DNA of 64,000 bases, taken from the NCBI RefSeq assembly GCF_032362555.1, contig NC_083505.1:6997501-7061500 (forward strand), in the 5' to 3' direction. The position numbers and the translations under genes were made by a program. Every line of letters starts with the position of its first letter. Positions within the stretch are counted from its first letter, which is position 1. A model generated the notes under the pieces. That model saw nothing but the letters and a program-made list of their open reading frames with translations. It was not told the origin of the DNA and searched no databases. Positions 45,601 to 57,599 of the stretch are shown in pieces. This DNA is from Amyelois transitella. Taxonomy: Eukaryota; Arthropoda; Insecta; Lepidoptera; Pyralidae.

Positions 45601-47477
45601 ATATTTTTTTAGGGTATACTCCATTATGTGAAGCAGTTTGGCAGAGATATGCAGAAGTGGTTGACGTAATGCTCTCCTCTGGAGCACGGATTACACATTC
45701 TCATAAACTTTTACACAATGCAATTATACAAAGACAGGTAGGTTTAATTATAACTTACCTTAGTACGTAAATATGAATGTTGGCATCATTTTATTTTTAA
45801 AATATTTCTCTTATGTATTATATATTTATCATTATTTCTGTTATGCATGCTGAGTTTGTTATATGATATCGTCGCGACAAAACTTTTCTTTTTAATAAAT
45901 TTTATGTACAGGTAAAACAATAGGCTCAATCGAACGATAACATTTGTTGTTAAGATAATTTGTATCAAACGCTAGAATCACGCTGTCGACAACATGAGAA
46001 TGTACTTTGTTTCAATTATATTTTTCATAAATTCTGGTCACATGTTATTCTTTTTTATCAGGAAGGAATTGTGAAAATGCTTGCAAATGTTGGTGGTGGT
46101 ATAAATTTGCATAATGACAACGGGGACACGCCCCTTTTGCTTGCGGCGCGCTTGTCGCAACCTAAGGTTGCACGAATTTTACTCGAAAAAGGTAAGCATG
46201 GGTAAAGATTTAAGTATAAAAAGAGCTTGCGTAAAAATATTGATGAATATGGATGATGAAGAAATATGCAGGGATTGTGGCAAGTAGAAAGATAGTCCGT
46301 GCCTGCCCCTTCGGGTGCGATTTTAGGTTGTAATGTTGACTTTATTTGATGATTTTAAGGTTGCTCTTTATGTCGTTAAAATCCCAGAAATATTTACATA
46401 ATTACATAATTTCTATATATGTCTTTTTTGTCTGCTAACATGCATGACATTCTGTTTTAGAACGAATTTATCATATTTTATGAACAATTATATTTTTCTT
46501 ACAGGTGCCAATGTCAATGCGTGTAACAGTATAACAGGAGCCAGTGCATTGCATTTAGCTGTGGAAAGTATAGACTGTCCTAAGGAATTTGAAGAATTAC
46601 TTGTCTGTTTATTAGAATATAAAATAGACACAAATGCTACTGCTTTAACAGGAGACACAGCTTTGAATAGAGCCTTGTTGTTGCACAAGTAAGATTTTCA
46701 TGATATTCCTGTTATGATTTCGAATATTTTAAATTTTTATTTTGATTTCCAACCGTTTAGGCTGTCTGTTCTTGGACGTACACCTCTGGACTTGATTATA
46801 CTAGTGGATAAAGTGAGCTTCATCATTCTGGCTCACAAGTGTTATTTACATATGTACATATTCAATATGTATTCTTACAATTATTATATCAAGCATTGTC
46901 CTCACAAAAGCTTATTCTACTAATTGTATAAGCGATATGTATCTCATGGCTTACTAATCAACACACAGTCTTTGATTTGGATTTGAAATTTGGCATGTGG
47001 GTAGGTGTAAATAAAGATTTCCCGAAATTCACGAGGGGACTGAAATTTTTCGTTTCATGTGAGCGTAAACTAAGATATATTCTTAATCATCTATTATGTA
47101 CGTTTGTTTGCAGAGATCACGCGGCTGTTCTTCTAATTAGACATGGCGCCGATGTGAATGCGTGCGACCTTCATTCATGTGGTCTTGACAATTTGTCAAT
47201 AGCGAGTAGGCGGCAAACGTCCGACCTTGCTAGCATGCTAATCAAGGCTGGGCACTGCACAACTATACCAGATTATGCAGCCATAATACCCAAACCTGGG
47301 ACGACAACTAACTGGCTGTATCATGTTTCCAAAAACCCCCTAGAATTGGCTGATCTCTGTAGAATAAAAATTAGAAGTGTTTGCAGAAACAAAACGATGC
47401 ACTCATATATAGCACTTCTACCTTTACCAAAGAGCTTAAAAATGTTCCTTATGATGGATGGTGAAGGAATTTATTAG
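42629..47477 (+). CDS. Ankyrin-repeat and SOCS-box protein (nine exons)
   Basis: Proteins of this type bring substrates to Elongin B/C-Cullin 5 ubiquitin ligases. Exons: 42629-42719, 43125-43617, 43842-43999, 44238-44413, 45142-45292, 45613-45737, 46062-46191, 46505-46688, 47114-47477. Phases agree and total 1872 nt, or 623 residues. The first ankyrin repeat is split by the first intron (QATLRGDHEAVSCLISKGANPN). Repeats continue in exons 3-9 (for example LTPLHVAVIRNHIGIVKILL and TALYLAAGRGHTEVVKYL). The last 45 residues are a SOCS box, with PLELADLCRIKIRSVC (BC box) and IALLPLPKSLKMFL (Cul5-box-like). Exon 2 adds about 130 residues of basic then acidic, serine-rich sequence between repeats. 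The first donor (gttttaac) is weak. It is like the ASB family; I cannot name the orthologue. Confidence 0.9.
42820..42875 (+). repeat. gtagacagagccaac-type repeat, short fragment
   Basis: Contains 'ataacgtccttattacaaga' and 'tagacagagccaacagtctc'; it lies in intron 1 of the ankyrin/SOCS gene. Confidence 0.5.
46240..46320 (+). mobile_element. Non-LTR element 3' end fragment
   Basis: Contains 'gaagaaatatgcagggattg', 'tggcaagtagaaagatagtc' and 'gcctgccccttcggg', a diverged copy of the element end seen at 62.5 kb. It is in an intron of the ankyrin/SOCS gene. A further trace ('aggcgtgattttatgtatgc') is at about 45461-45487. Confidence 0.5.
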
Positions 47478-47536
47478 TATTTATGAAGTCATTTACTATA
47501 TCGTATTTACGCTATGTGTACATATGTTATGTATAA

Positions 47537-47542
47537 AATAAA
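47537..47542 (+). terminator. Poly(A) signal AATAAA for the ankyrin/SOCS gene
   Basis: AATAAA lies 60 nt after the TAG stop at 47475-47477. Confidence 0.6.
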
Positions 47543-49019
47543 ACAACTCTTATCGTTAAAATATTTATTTTTTTATTAAATAAAAACACTTACGAATGTG
47601 TTCCAAGTGAAAGATATAAAATATGATCTTGGTTACGACACCAATACTAGTGATACATCAAAAAACTCTTGTGAATAACTCCACAGTAGATAAAAATTAC
47701 ACAGTACATTTTAATTTCTAAGAATAGATTAACTTGAGCTAAAACTTTGCTCTTTACATCAATACTTAATACGAGTACGTCTTAGAGAGTAGGTACATCA
47801 AGTTAGTAAGATTTGACATTTACTGAAAATATGCTATTAAATTTGATTTTTTTCAGGTAAAACATGTAACATTCACTATTATTTTTATATAAAAAATATG
47901 TAATGGTGCACTTATGGACTAAGGATATATTACACGATATTTGTATACTATTACAAACATTCACCTTCTATTTCAGAGAGGAAATTGATTGACTAACTTG
48001 CATGTCAATGCCCAAATCCTACTGCTGGGTTCATAGATTCGAAATTTGGCATTAGGTTCCTTATATGAATGAACAAGATGTTTACTAAAATTTTCACCAC
48101 ATCAAAATTGGGCTTGGGCATGGGCTTATTCGTGTTATAAATAAATATAGTTGTCCTTTTGCAACCACTGTTACACATATTTTACAAAAAAAATTAAAAC
48201 ATGACCTGCCGGTCAATGTTGCCAATATTTTAACATTAGTATCCATTAATTCAAACTAAAAACTGGACTATTAAGGTTATATTTATAAAGAACTTTGCTA
48301 TTTTTCATTTTGGTACATTAAATAGGATATGCTGCTGCTACAGTGTAGTGTACGATAAATTCATGGTTGTTGTGCTAAGGTGCATGAATCTAATGCAAGG
48401 AATTTATATATTTGCATAAAAAAGGTGATATGAATATTTTTCTTTCACGTATACGTAAAAAGTACTTTTTTTTACTGTTATAAGTAAAGCATGATAAAAG
48501 TAATTTCTCTTGCCTCACTTAAACCAAATTTAGGGTCAGTTCTTAAAGAATGCAAATTATTTCTTTTATATTTTGGAGCCTTAGAAATAAACTTCATGTG
48601 CAGTAGAGAAAACATATTATATACTACTTATACATGACCATAAAATGCTTATCTGGACAAAGTTAATGAAAAGGAATCTACATAGACCTAGTATAAAGGC
48701 AGATCATATAAGAAATATCTGTTTACTTTTAAAATCATATATCATCTAGGCCAATTTATGATAAACATCAAAAGAAAAAATCGGCACTTTCTTTATAAAG
48801 ATATAAACATATCACTAACTCTTAAGGAATGTTAATATTCTATATTTTATTAAAATATTTATAAAAGCAACAATAACATTTAATAAGCTATAAAAAATAT
48901 TGGAAATTATTGCACATAATTATTGACATAAAAAATCCAAAGGTATTAAACACTATAAACATAATAATATGTGCAATATGATAACAAGCATGTCATGCGA
49001 CACTTATTCAACATGTATT
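47543..49019. other. Gap between convergent genes
   Basis: About 1.5 kb of AT-rich sequence between the ankyrin/SOCS gene and the ANKRD39-like gene. It contains a minus-strand AATAAA (plus-strand 48846-48851). No coding exon or recognisable repeat was seen. Confidence 0.5.
48846..48851 (-). terminator. Poly(A) signal for the ANKRD39-like gene (and possibly the GFRP-like cluster)
   Basis: Plus-strand TTTATT, which is AATAAA on the minus strand, about 170 nt beyond the stop at 49020. No such signal was seen between the three clustered genes, so it may serve them all. Confidence 0.35.
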
Positions 49020-49851
49020 TTAAACATACAATCCAGATGCACATTTTCCCTTTTTGTCTTTCATAGCACGCAGATTGGGGTAAGTAGTCAGAAGAAAATT
49101 TGCCAATTCCCTATTATTGTTTGCCATCGCCTTGTGGAGTATTGTTTGACCATCAATATCTTGTATATTTACACAAGCTCCAGCCTGTATAAGAAACTTG
49201 ACAACATCCAACTTGCCTGCAAATAAAATAGCCAAATTTTTATATACAGTGCCATTTAAAGGAAAACCAATAATTAATGGTTGATTTTATCAATAAGTTG
49301 TATATGTATACATTATGTGGTATATTATAAAATATGAGGGCATCTTTGAGCTTTGACAAAAGTTGTTCACATTGTTCAACTTATCTGACTAATCACAATC
49401 CCCACATGAAGATTCAGGTGAATAGTAAATGTATGTATTTACCAGAAGCAGAAGCTTTATGCAAAGCAGTAGCATTTCCAGATTTTGTCTGAGCATCAAT
49501 TACAGCTCCATTTGATAGCAAAATTCTGCAGATGTCAACATGTCCTTTCCTGGCTGCATAGTGCAGAGGAGTGTAACCAGCATTATCTGCTGCATTGACT
49601 GCTTCTTTTGGATCCCTTGATTTTTCAATTAGGTATTTTACCCTTTCCTTGTCCCCATAGTAAGCTGTAATTTATGAATTAATGAATATGAAATTCATAC
49701 CAAATAAAAATATCACACCACTAACAAATATTTGCTTTTTACCTGCATGCCATAAACCCCTTTCCCAATCCATTTCGGAGACAGTCTGACATACTGATAA
49801 ATTGGCATTTTGTGTTGTGCACTGTGCATGATCACAATCATTATGATCCAT
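49020..49851 (-). CDS. Ankyrin repeat domain-containing protein 39 orthologue
   Basis: A small protein made almost entirely of ankyrin repeats; its molecular role is poorly defined. Exons on the minus strand: 49743-49851, 49443-49664, 49020-49216. They join in phase to 528 nt, or 175 residues, near the roughly 183 of vertebrate ANKRD39. The N-terminal block QTVSEMDWERGLWHAAYYGD corresponds to the family's 'EEMDFERGIWSAA' block. Repeats follow (YTPLHYAARKGHVDICRILL, then TALHKASASGKLDVVKFL across the second splice, then QTILHKAMANNNRELANFLL), and the C-terminus is short. ATG 49851 is chosen because the conserved block follows. An in-frame ATG at 49905 would add 18 residues and overlaps the end of the upstream GFRP-like frame. 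The start is only 47 bp from that gene's stop. Confidence 0.92.
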
Positions 49852-49898
49852 GATGATAATACTTAGTAAGCAATATGAATTATGTAGAGACCATACAA

Positions 49899-50207
49899 TT
49901 AACATTCACGTTGCATGGTCCAAGTGATTTCAGTTTCACCAGTGCTAGAAATAATCTTGTATCCAAGCTGGCTTAGTGAATTGATGGCATCTAGAACATT
50001 GGTCTTGATCGAGACTCCGTTTACAACTACGCCAGATCCTGGATATTTCTTGCTTAATGCTTTGACTTCTTCTTGTCCTAAACCAAAGACAGAACAATCA
50101 TTTGCATGCAATGAACCTTTCACTGCAATATAAACCATTACATCTTCTTCTACCAAAGTAGAAGATGCCAGATTGGTTTGAGAAAGTTGTCCACCTTTGG
50201 TATCCAT
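49899..50207 (-). CDS. GFRP-like protein B (single exon, 102 residues)
   Basis: The C-terminal half (NVLDAINSLSQLGYKIISST, then ETEITWTMQREC) resembles the end of GTP cyclohydrolase I feedback regulatory protein, where a 'VLDKLERRGFRVLSMTG...VWCLHKE' pattern is known. GFRP couples tetrahydrobiopterin and phenylalanine levels to GTP cyclohydrolase I activity. Here the fold is preceded by an N-terminal extension of about 20 residues rich in Ser/Thr/Gln. It is the tandem partner of gene A upstream, also recognisable by LGYK and WTM(R/Q)(K/R)E. It is intronless, with its start 37 bp after the stop of gene A and its stop 47 bp before ANKRD39. Whether it still binds GTP cyclohydrolase is unknown. 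Confidence 0.75.
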   Translation of the reverse strand: MDTKGGQLSQTNLASSTLVEEDVMVYIAVKGSLHANDCSVFGLGQEEVKALSKKYPGSGVVVNGVSIKTNVLDAINSLSQLGYKIISSTGETEITWTMQREC

Positions 50208-50244
50208 TGTAAGTAATAAAGAAAAGGTATAGGATTAAAATTAA

Positions 50245-51874
50245 TTAAACCTCGTCGTCTTTAGTAGGATTCTGGTAGTTGCCCAAGTGCATAGCCTCCT
50301 TATTAAAGTTAGTGTAATTATCTTGCTCCACTATTATTGAGGGCTCTGGCTCTGAAAATTCTTTCCTCATAGTCCACATATATTCATTGTAGTCCTGTTT
50401 AACTGCTGTAGAGCTTGATGCAACCACTTTGTAACCCAAAACCTGCAATGAGAGTTAAGTAACACAACCTCTAAATATTTATTGTATCAGTTTGGAACAA
50501 GCAAAATTAAAACTTAAACTATTGAACAGACATTTGTCTATTACTGACTTTTCTGTAATTTGTCAAAAACACAAAACATATGTTTTGCAAGAAGCATAAT
50601 CACATTTTTTAAAATAATAATAATTTGTTTATTTATTTTTACAAAGGTTACATACAGATTATAAATATTATAAAGCTGAAGAGTTTGTTTTGTTTGTTTG
50701 TTTGTTTAAACGCGCTAATCTCAGAAACTACTGAACCGATTTGAATAATTCTTTCACTCTTAGATAGTCTATTTCTCGAGGAAGGCTATAGGCTACATTT
50801 TATCCCGGATTTCCTACGGGAAACGTCAACAATGCAGGTGAAAGTTGAATGAGTCGGCCATCTGCGAGCTTTCCACGCGAACGCTGCGCAAACCAACAAA
50901 GATATAGTAAAACAATGTACTAAAGATGTGAAGTACTCATTTTTTGCCACAAAAAAGTCCGCGAGAGCATATATCTATCTCTTAAGGTTTACTTACAATT
51001 ACCACTTTTATGTTCATTTTTTAAGATTATTTTTTCATTATAAACATAAGTTATTTTGAAACCAATTTTCTTTAATTCAGTATTAATCCTTATCCAAATA
51101 AATATGTTTATTACTTTCGGCTGTTCATGTAGACTAAAATTGCCATTTACAGTATATAAATCAGACGAATAGGTTTTGAGATATAGTCGTTATAAGCAAT
51201 TTGCAGCGAAACATTTAATACGGCGAACCAGCGTTCTTTCTAATACGCGTGACCGCCTGACCGAGTCGCATAACAATAAGCAGCTATAATTGATAAAGCT
51301 GAGGAGGGTGTTTGCAAAAATAAATATGATGCCCAAAATTACTATTCCACGCGGACGAAGTCACGGGCACAGCTAGTACAGATTATAAATGTTTAGAGAA
51401 ATAACTAAATGTGTGTCAATTTTTAATATCAGTGACTTTTTTAGTCCTTATAATATAAAAATATTGTAGTGACTCACTACTTTCTGAAATGTGCCTGTAA
51501 ATTTATAATGAGGTTTGAAGATTACTGCAATGTTATACTTACTTCTAGTGCACTAAGAATAACGCAAGGATGTTGAAGATATACAATTGTAGAATCATCA
51601 CAATATCCACCACAAGTAAATCGTTTTAACTGCTCTATCTCTCCAGCTATAAAAATATTACATTTCATAAAATAATATACGCCAAATTGCAATGTGCAGG
51701 TGTGTTCGCATATTATTATCTAATCGCAAACATAGTGTTCGTATAAACGCGATATGAATGCTTTTCTTATCAAATAAATAGATAGAAGCTACCTTTCAAT
51801 CCGGAGACCAAAACACGCCAAGGGTTCTTGTGCCCATACGATGCCAAATTACCTCGAATCAAGATGTATGGCAT
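50245..51874 (-). CDS. GFRP-like protein A (three exons, 127 residues)
   Basis: Exons on the minus strand: 51793-51874, 51543-51646, 50245-50442. They join in phase to 384 nt. The protein opens MPYILIRGNLASYG, like the MPYLLIS start of GTP cyclohydrolase I feedback regulatory protein. Its central part has HPCVILSALEVLGYKVVASS and YMWTMRKEF, matching the family's C-terminal strand-helix-strand pattern. It then carries an extra tail of about 35 residues, partly acidic, ending DDEV. Canonical GFRP is about 84 residues, so both ends of the domain are present plus additions. Intron 2 (50443-51542) contains a common lepidopteran repeat. The role as a pterin-dependent regulator is inferred from family likeness only. 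Confidence 0.75.
50660..51378 (-). repeat. Interspersed repeat in intron 2 of GFRP-like gene A
   Basis: Runs from 'gctgaagagtttgttttgtt' to 'gacgaagtcacgggcacagc'. The same family, in the opposite orientation and shorter, is at about 53045-53305 (from 'tgcccgcgacttcgttcgcg' to 'caaactcttcagctttataa'). Confidence 0.6.
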
Positions 51875-53044
51875 TGAGTACGGATAATATCACACTTATT
51901 GATTTCAAACAATGTGAGTTGATTGAATGGTAGAGTTAATATTTTATTCTACTTACAGTAAGTTAGAATACAATACAAAAAATCAATCACTTCAGAATTT
52001 ATTTGGACAGCCGTAAGTAAATCACAAACAGTAGACACAGATGATTACTTTTTTAATGTCTAAGTGTATAAAACAGACAGACTGGTTGGACTGTCGAACA
52101 GCCAGCAATCTGTCTTGTCATTGTCGGTTAGCTGTCAACTATAGCCCAGCATTGTAACCTGAAAAAACTGTTGCCAACTGTCTCTTATGAAAGTGCGCTA
52201 AATTGAGAATTTATTTGTTAAGCAAGAAATTTTACAAAGCTATTTATTATCATCTCGCTCACTCTTAAGGTTCATGCAGTGTGCCATTAAAATCGTACGA
52301 CTTTGATTACACCTTTTTTTTGTATTTTTCCTAGTTTCTACAAAAAGTATTTATATTGGCATAATAACAAAGCGCTAAATTGGTCTTAAAAATACTCTAG
52401 ATTGCCAAAAACTAGCACTAAATATTTTCAGGAGAGCTTTGACCAGTAAAAAAATATTATACCGATTTTGTTAGGACTATTTGGCGGGAACCCAAACGTT
52501 ATACAGTGGTTTGAGCTGTTACTGTTAAAATGATTGGTAAAACTTTAGAAACGTGCTACTGCCGGAGGGGGGAGGGGTGGGGTAACCTATAAAGAAAACA
52601 AGTATAGAGATTAATAGATTTCTTTAACACCTATCCAAATCTAACCTATCCTAACCTTATTTGACTCAGTTCGAACGCTCCGCTCGCTCCGCTTTGTGTG
52701 GTTCATAGCCTAACCTAACTGACACAGTTGGGTTTGTATCATGTATTCATTTTGAAGTGTTAGTGGACAAGGAAAAGAGGGTTATTACATCAAGGATTTC
52801 GTAATTTATGATGTTATCACAAAAAGTCTTGAGAAAGTGCGAAATTAACCACCGCACAGTTATTACTCAAACATTATACGATTCACGCGATGCTACGAGT
52901 ATCAGCCAATCACAGCGAAGAATCGCGCAAACAAAGCTGTCACGGATTATATACAAAAAAATACCTGCGACTGATTCGCTATTTAAGAGGAGAATAAAAT
53001 CTGTGAAGATTTTCCATGAGGTAAACCTAGTTATAAGTAACTAT

Positions 53045-53305
53045 GTAGCTGTGCCCGCGACTTCGTTCGCGTGGAATAGTTATTTTGGGCATAATTGAAG
53101 CCCTCAAAGATGAATAATTTTCCCCGATTTTTTTTCACATTCTCCATTATTTCTTCGCTCGTAATAGTTTCAGCGTGATGTTATATAGCCTAAAGCCTTC
53201 GTCGATAAATCGTTTATTCAATACAAAAGGAGTTTTTCAATTCGAACCAGTAGTTCCTGACATTAGCGCGTTCAAACAAACAAACTCTTCAGCTTTATAA
53301 TATTG
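53045..53305 (+). repeat. Copy of the repeat found in the GFRP-like A intron, opposite orientation
   Basis: Runs from 'agctgtgcccgcgacttcgt' to 'acaaactcttcagctttata'; it also contains 'gttatatagcctaaagcctt'. Confidence 0.6.
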
Positions 53306-53607
53306 TAATAATAATATTAGAATATTATATATTTATTTATTTATTACACAATATTCATTATGAACTTAAACAATATTTCGCAAAACTGTTTTCACAGTTT
53401 GACTGCGGTCATTCTCATTTAAAGTTACTAATTAATTTAACACAATAAATAAAACTATATATCTATAACGTTTAGGTAACAATTTAGTTTTAAGGTTACA
53501 TACTTCTATAGAAATTGAGAAGTAATTTTTTTTGAGTTTTTTTATTTGATGCATTGGTCCCACATACAGATCTAATGTCAATCTATCTAATCTAATCTAA
53601 TGTAATG

Positions 53608-53760
53608 GATCACATATAATAACGTCTTTATCCCTTATGGGGTAAACACAGCCAAAAAGTCTTGAAAAGACTAGTAATAGGTCAAATAATGACAGGTTGC
53701 TAGCCTATCGCCTAAAAGTATATTCCTAAGCTTCCTTTATAAGCTTTCCCCTTTATTGAC
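53608..53760 (+). repeat. gtagacagagccaac-type repeat, decayed
   Basis: Contains 'gtctttatcccttatggggt', 'agtcttgaaaagactagtaa' and 'gacaggttgctagcctatcg'. Confidence 0.6.
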
Positions 53761-54074
53761 TTTTCTGCAGACCTGTCACAGGCCTACTTATAAATGATAT
53801 CATATCATGATACGTAAAAGCAGTGTAGTTAAATTAATGTTGTAGTAAGTTTCGAGTTTTTGTACTTTGACTATCGGCTCTGTCTACTCTATCGTGTTCT
53901 CTAGCTGGGCAGATTAACCTCGCCATATATTTACCTACCTACTTACATGAAATATTATGATTTTCATGAATGGTTATCAGATTTAGCAGGTAAATTATGA
54001 AATCGCATCGTGTTCGTGGGTAAAATAAAACGGTGGACACGTTTAACAACGCAGTCACGAGGCATCTATACATA

Positions 54075-54265
54075 CTTTAGAGTCACATCTATATCCCTTG
54101 CATGGTCGACAGAGCCAACAGTCTGAAAAGACTGATAGGCCACGTTCAGCTATTTGGCTTGATAGAATTGAGATTCAAATAGTGACAGGTCGCTAGCCTA
54201 GTCCTAGAAAGAGATGGAATGATCCCATTCTTTTTTTTTATTGGTGCCGGGACCCACACGGCATG
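54075..54265 (+). repeat. gtagacagagccaac-type repeat with internal deletion
   Basis: Runs from 'tagagtcacatctatatccc' to 'ggtgccgggacccacacggc'; the 'cccttagtcgcc' segment present in other copies is missing. Confidence 0.7.
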
Positions 54266-57200
54266 CAGGCATCTTTGTATATTTACAGTAAATGCTGAAA
54301 ATATTCTAAGAATAATCTCATGGCATCGTAAAGGACATAATAAAATAAAATACCCTATTATTTTCATTAAAAATATATTTACGAATTTCGCCTACGCACT
54401 GAATTTTGTTTTTTGATTTATGTAGATACCAAATAACTACTCTCTTAGAGTACCTAAAATAAAGTAGGTTTAATTAATCCACAAATAACCTATGTCAACA
54501 TATTGTTTATATAAGTTTTTTTGTAAAATGTAGAAAGCATTCTTTTTAAAATCGCATAAACAGAAATCTGCCCGTAACGTGAAACAAAGTTGGGGTCTTC
54601 GAGTGCTTTTATTGTAATTGCCAGAACACTCGAGCGACTCCATTCGAAACTTTTTTCATGCTGGAGCTTTAAGATCCCGAATGCAGAGCAATTTACGATA
54701 GTGTATTGACTAGGGAAATTGATATTAGTATTCAGTACCTATATTTGTCATCGGAAATTGAAAGATTGGAGCATATTCGACTCTTGTACCTATATGAGGT
54801 GATAGGTATAAGTACCCACAGTAAAATATTTTAATTGCGAATCGGGCTTGCGTACGAAAGATTTAGTACCATTCTATGTTATTATCATCGCAATTTTAAA
54901 CCAATTCAGTTAAAAACAATATGTTATTTTAAAAGAGCATGAAGTAGCGTGTTGCACTATGAAGGTTAATTAAATAGTATCTAGAAGTTAGTTGTAGTCG
55001 CCTAAAAGTTTTAATAACTTCATAGGCTAATCGAGTTGACGTTGAACTCAATTCAGAATTTGGCTCGTCAACGTACTAACCACGTCCTTTATGTGCTCAC
55101 ATACTTACCTACTGGGAGTTACTAACAAAATTGTTTTGTAGTGGACACATAACTTCAACTTCACTAACTACCGACTTAATTTGACTTTTTAATCCTTGAC
55201 TTAGATGTGGTGGGCGTCGTCTTCAGTTTTCTAAATGTGAAAAACAATTTATGTCTGTTATTGTTCTTTGAAATATGCACAAATAAGGCTTAAAATAATT
55301 CTCAAATATCACAAATTCATAACGGCAACCTATAGGTATAGATATTTATAATTATTTTATTCAGCATTCTAACCGTGTGTGTATCAATTTAATTAAGCAG
55401 AAGGTTTGTTACCTTATCCAGTTCTATTGTATTCAAGATAAATGGCAGGCCTTCTAGCCAATAAATTGCACTGGCTTATACAAAGAGGCGGCTTTAAAAG
55501 TTGCTTTAATTAAGTTTTATAAATACTAACAAGTCTGATTATAAATGTTCGGTGATGAACAAGCTAGTCTTAACTTAAAATTAATAAAACATCGATAAAC
55601 AGACAGGCAATGAATTGCGGGCAATTTAGCAGTGGTTTTTAGATATTTATAAACCTTAACAATAATCCATATATCTATCTTGAGGTTAGTTACCGCTTCA
55701 GTTAAACCACTTAAGCGGTCTCCATGAAATAGATACCTACATAAAGTGTGGGGTACGGAAGAGGACATACATATAAAGGAAGGAAGAGGAGGATATCTAC
55801 TTTTTGCGATGGAGACGATTTTAAACAGGCCATCGATTTGAATTAATTTAAGGCATATTTCTAATGTGGTTTTTATCATGATTAAACATGGGTAAGGTTT
55901 CCCTACAAAGGTTGCCTGCAGCTGCCTTACCCAATCCAAGATCATGGATACTGGCCCAGGCTCCTTTTCAGAGGAAGGAAAGAAGCTGCTTTTACTAAAA
56001 TGTATAAGGTCTTTGAGCCACAGAGCGAACAGACAGATGGAGAAGTGGCAGTCCATCAAAAGAAAAAAGTACTTATATTAAAATTTATTCGGCGAGATTT
56101 TTCAACAAAGTTGTTAGGTATGTCATGTCTTTAGTGAAACATAAAGTGATGATTAAACAAAGAGATGAGGAGAGATGGCGAATGGGGGGATGATGATGGC
56201 ATTATGTCTTTTCAACGTCACCTACATAATTTGGAAACTTCAGGCAATTTCGTGTCTTTTAATTGTGGGATGCATGTATACTGAATTATTAGATTTATCT
56301 ACCATTGTCAATGCGGTAATGGTACTATGGGGGACCAATTTATCTCACGCTAAAGTTATAATGAAAATTCATGTGTTGTGTCGCCTGCAAACGTTCACGC
56401 TCGGGGAATTAACAACATAGGTGTCAAAAAGTTAAACTGCTGTTTTATTGGTTTTAGTCCACTGTGTAAACAAAAGTACATTTGTGCAATCAATTTGCTA
56501 CATCCCTATTTGCCATAAGACACACGCCGTGAATTAAATTTTCACACTACTTACCTTATGCCCGCGGAACTGAACTCTCGGATAAAAGCTCGTAAATGCA
56601 TGAATTAATAGTAGGGTAGGTACCCATTATATATAATTGAGTGGCGTGTCAAAACCAACATAAGACTTTGTGGTGTACGTCATGGCCTTTCGTGGCAAAC
56701 GCTTTCATCTGGTACTCAGGGAGCGTGAATAAAGCATTTACGTCATGTGACATAGCAGTTACAATAATTATATCATGACCTACACATGTGTATATGTGTT
56801 TTCCTGTATGCTTATTAACAAATCCGTAAATGCGGGCTAAACATCAACGAAACTATTTATTTACAGAACTAGGAGGGTAAATACTATGTACCTATATGTT
56901 GAATGTTCATATGTACCTACCTATCATACAATCCATACTTATAAAATACCTAGTAACTGACCGATTTCTGTACTTGAAAGATATTGCCAAAAAATCTTTA
57001 TGGGGGATTTACATAACATCAACAGAAGTATGATTTTTAGCATTGCTGTCTGTCCGTCTGTACGTTAGAAAACGTATAAACAATTGCTCGGATTTGAAAG
57101 CGTTTTTTTCAGACGTATTACATTTCAGATGCAGACTGGGTCAATCTTAAAAACTGGTATAGGAAAATACATTCCCCCATCCCTTGAAAGGTAATACAGG

Positions 57201-57307
57201 GATCAGCTTTTTCAGTGAAGTTTTACGGCGAAAGATGCATTTTCTTAATATGCACCCTTGCGGGCGTAGTTCGCTTGTTTGGTAAACGGTATGAATATTG
57301 ATTGTTA

Positions 57308-57572
57308 ATACATACATACATACATATAATCACGTCTATATCCCTTGCAGGGTAGACAGAGCCAACAGTCTTGAAAAGACTGATAGGCCACATTCAGCTG
57401 TTTGGCTTTATGATGGAATTGAGATTCAAATAGTGACAGGTTGCTAGCCCATCGCCTAAAAGAAGAATCCCATGTTTATAAGCCTATCCCTTAGTCGCCT
57501 TTTACGACATCCATGGGAACGAGATGGAGTGGTCCTATTCTTTTTTTTTATTGGTGCCGGGAACCACACGGC
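57308..57572 (+). repeat. gtagacagagccaac-type repeat, best full-length copy
   Basis: Starts with a tacatacatacata tract, has all family segments in order (gggtagacagagccaacagt, ccacattcagctgtttggct, cccttagtcgccttttacga) and ends ggtgccgggaaccacacggc. It contains no tRNA-like boxes that I could see, so SINE status is uncertain. Confidence 0.8.
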
Positions 57573-57599
57573 TTGATTGTTAATGACCTCATTTATATA

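Noticed and set aside
46761..46812. Exon-like segment (LSVLGRTPLDLIILVDK) between exons 8 and 9 of the ankyrin/SOCS gene, with acceptor and donor
   Set aside because: Its 52-nt length would shift exon 9 out of frame, and joining exon 8 directly to exon 9 gives a perfect ankyrin repeat. It may be a relic or a rarely used poison exon.
49852..49905. Upstream in-frame ATG as the true ANKRD39 start (18 extra residues)
   Set aside because: Family similarity begins after the ATG at 49851, and the extra residues are hydrophobic with no family match. The upstream ATG is kept only as part of the gene-cluster observation.
52808..53098. 96-residue plus-strand open frame
   Set aside because: Runs into the 'cccgcgacttcgttcgcg' repeat and shows no family features.
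55526..56059. 177-residue minus-strand open frame
   Set aside because: No domain, signal or family pattern recognised and no splice context. It may overlap a decayed repeat, and I cannot support it as a gene.
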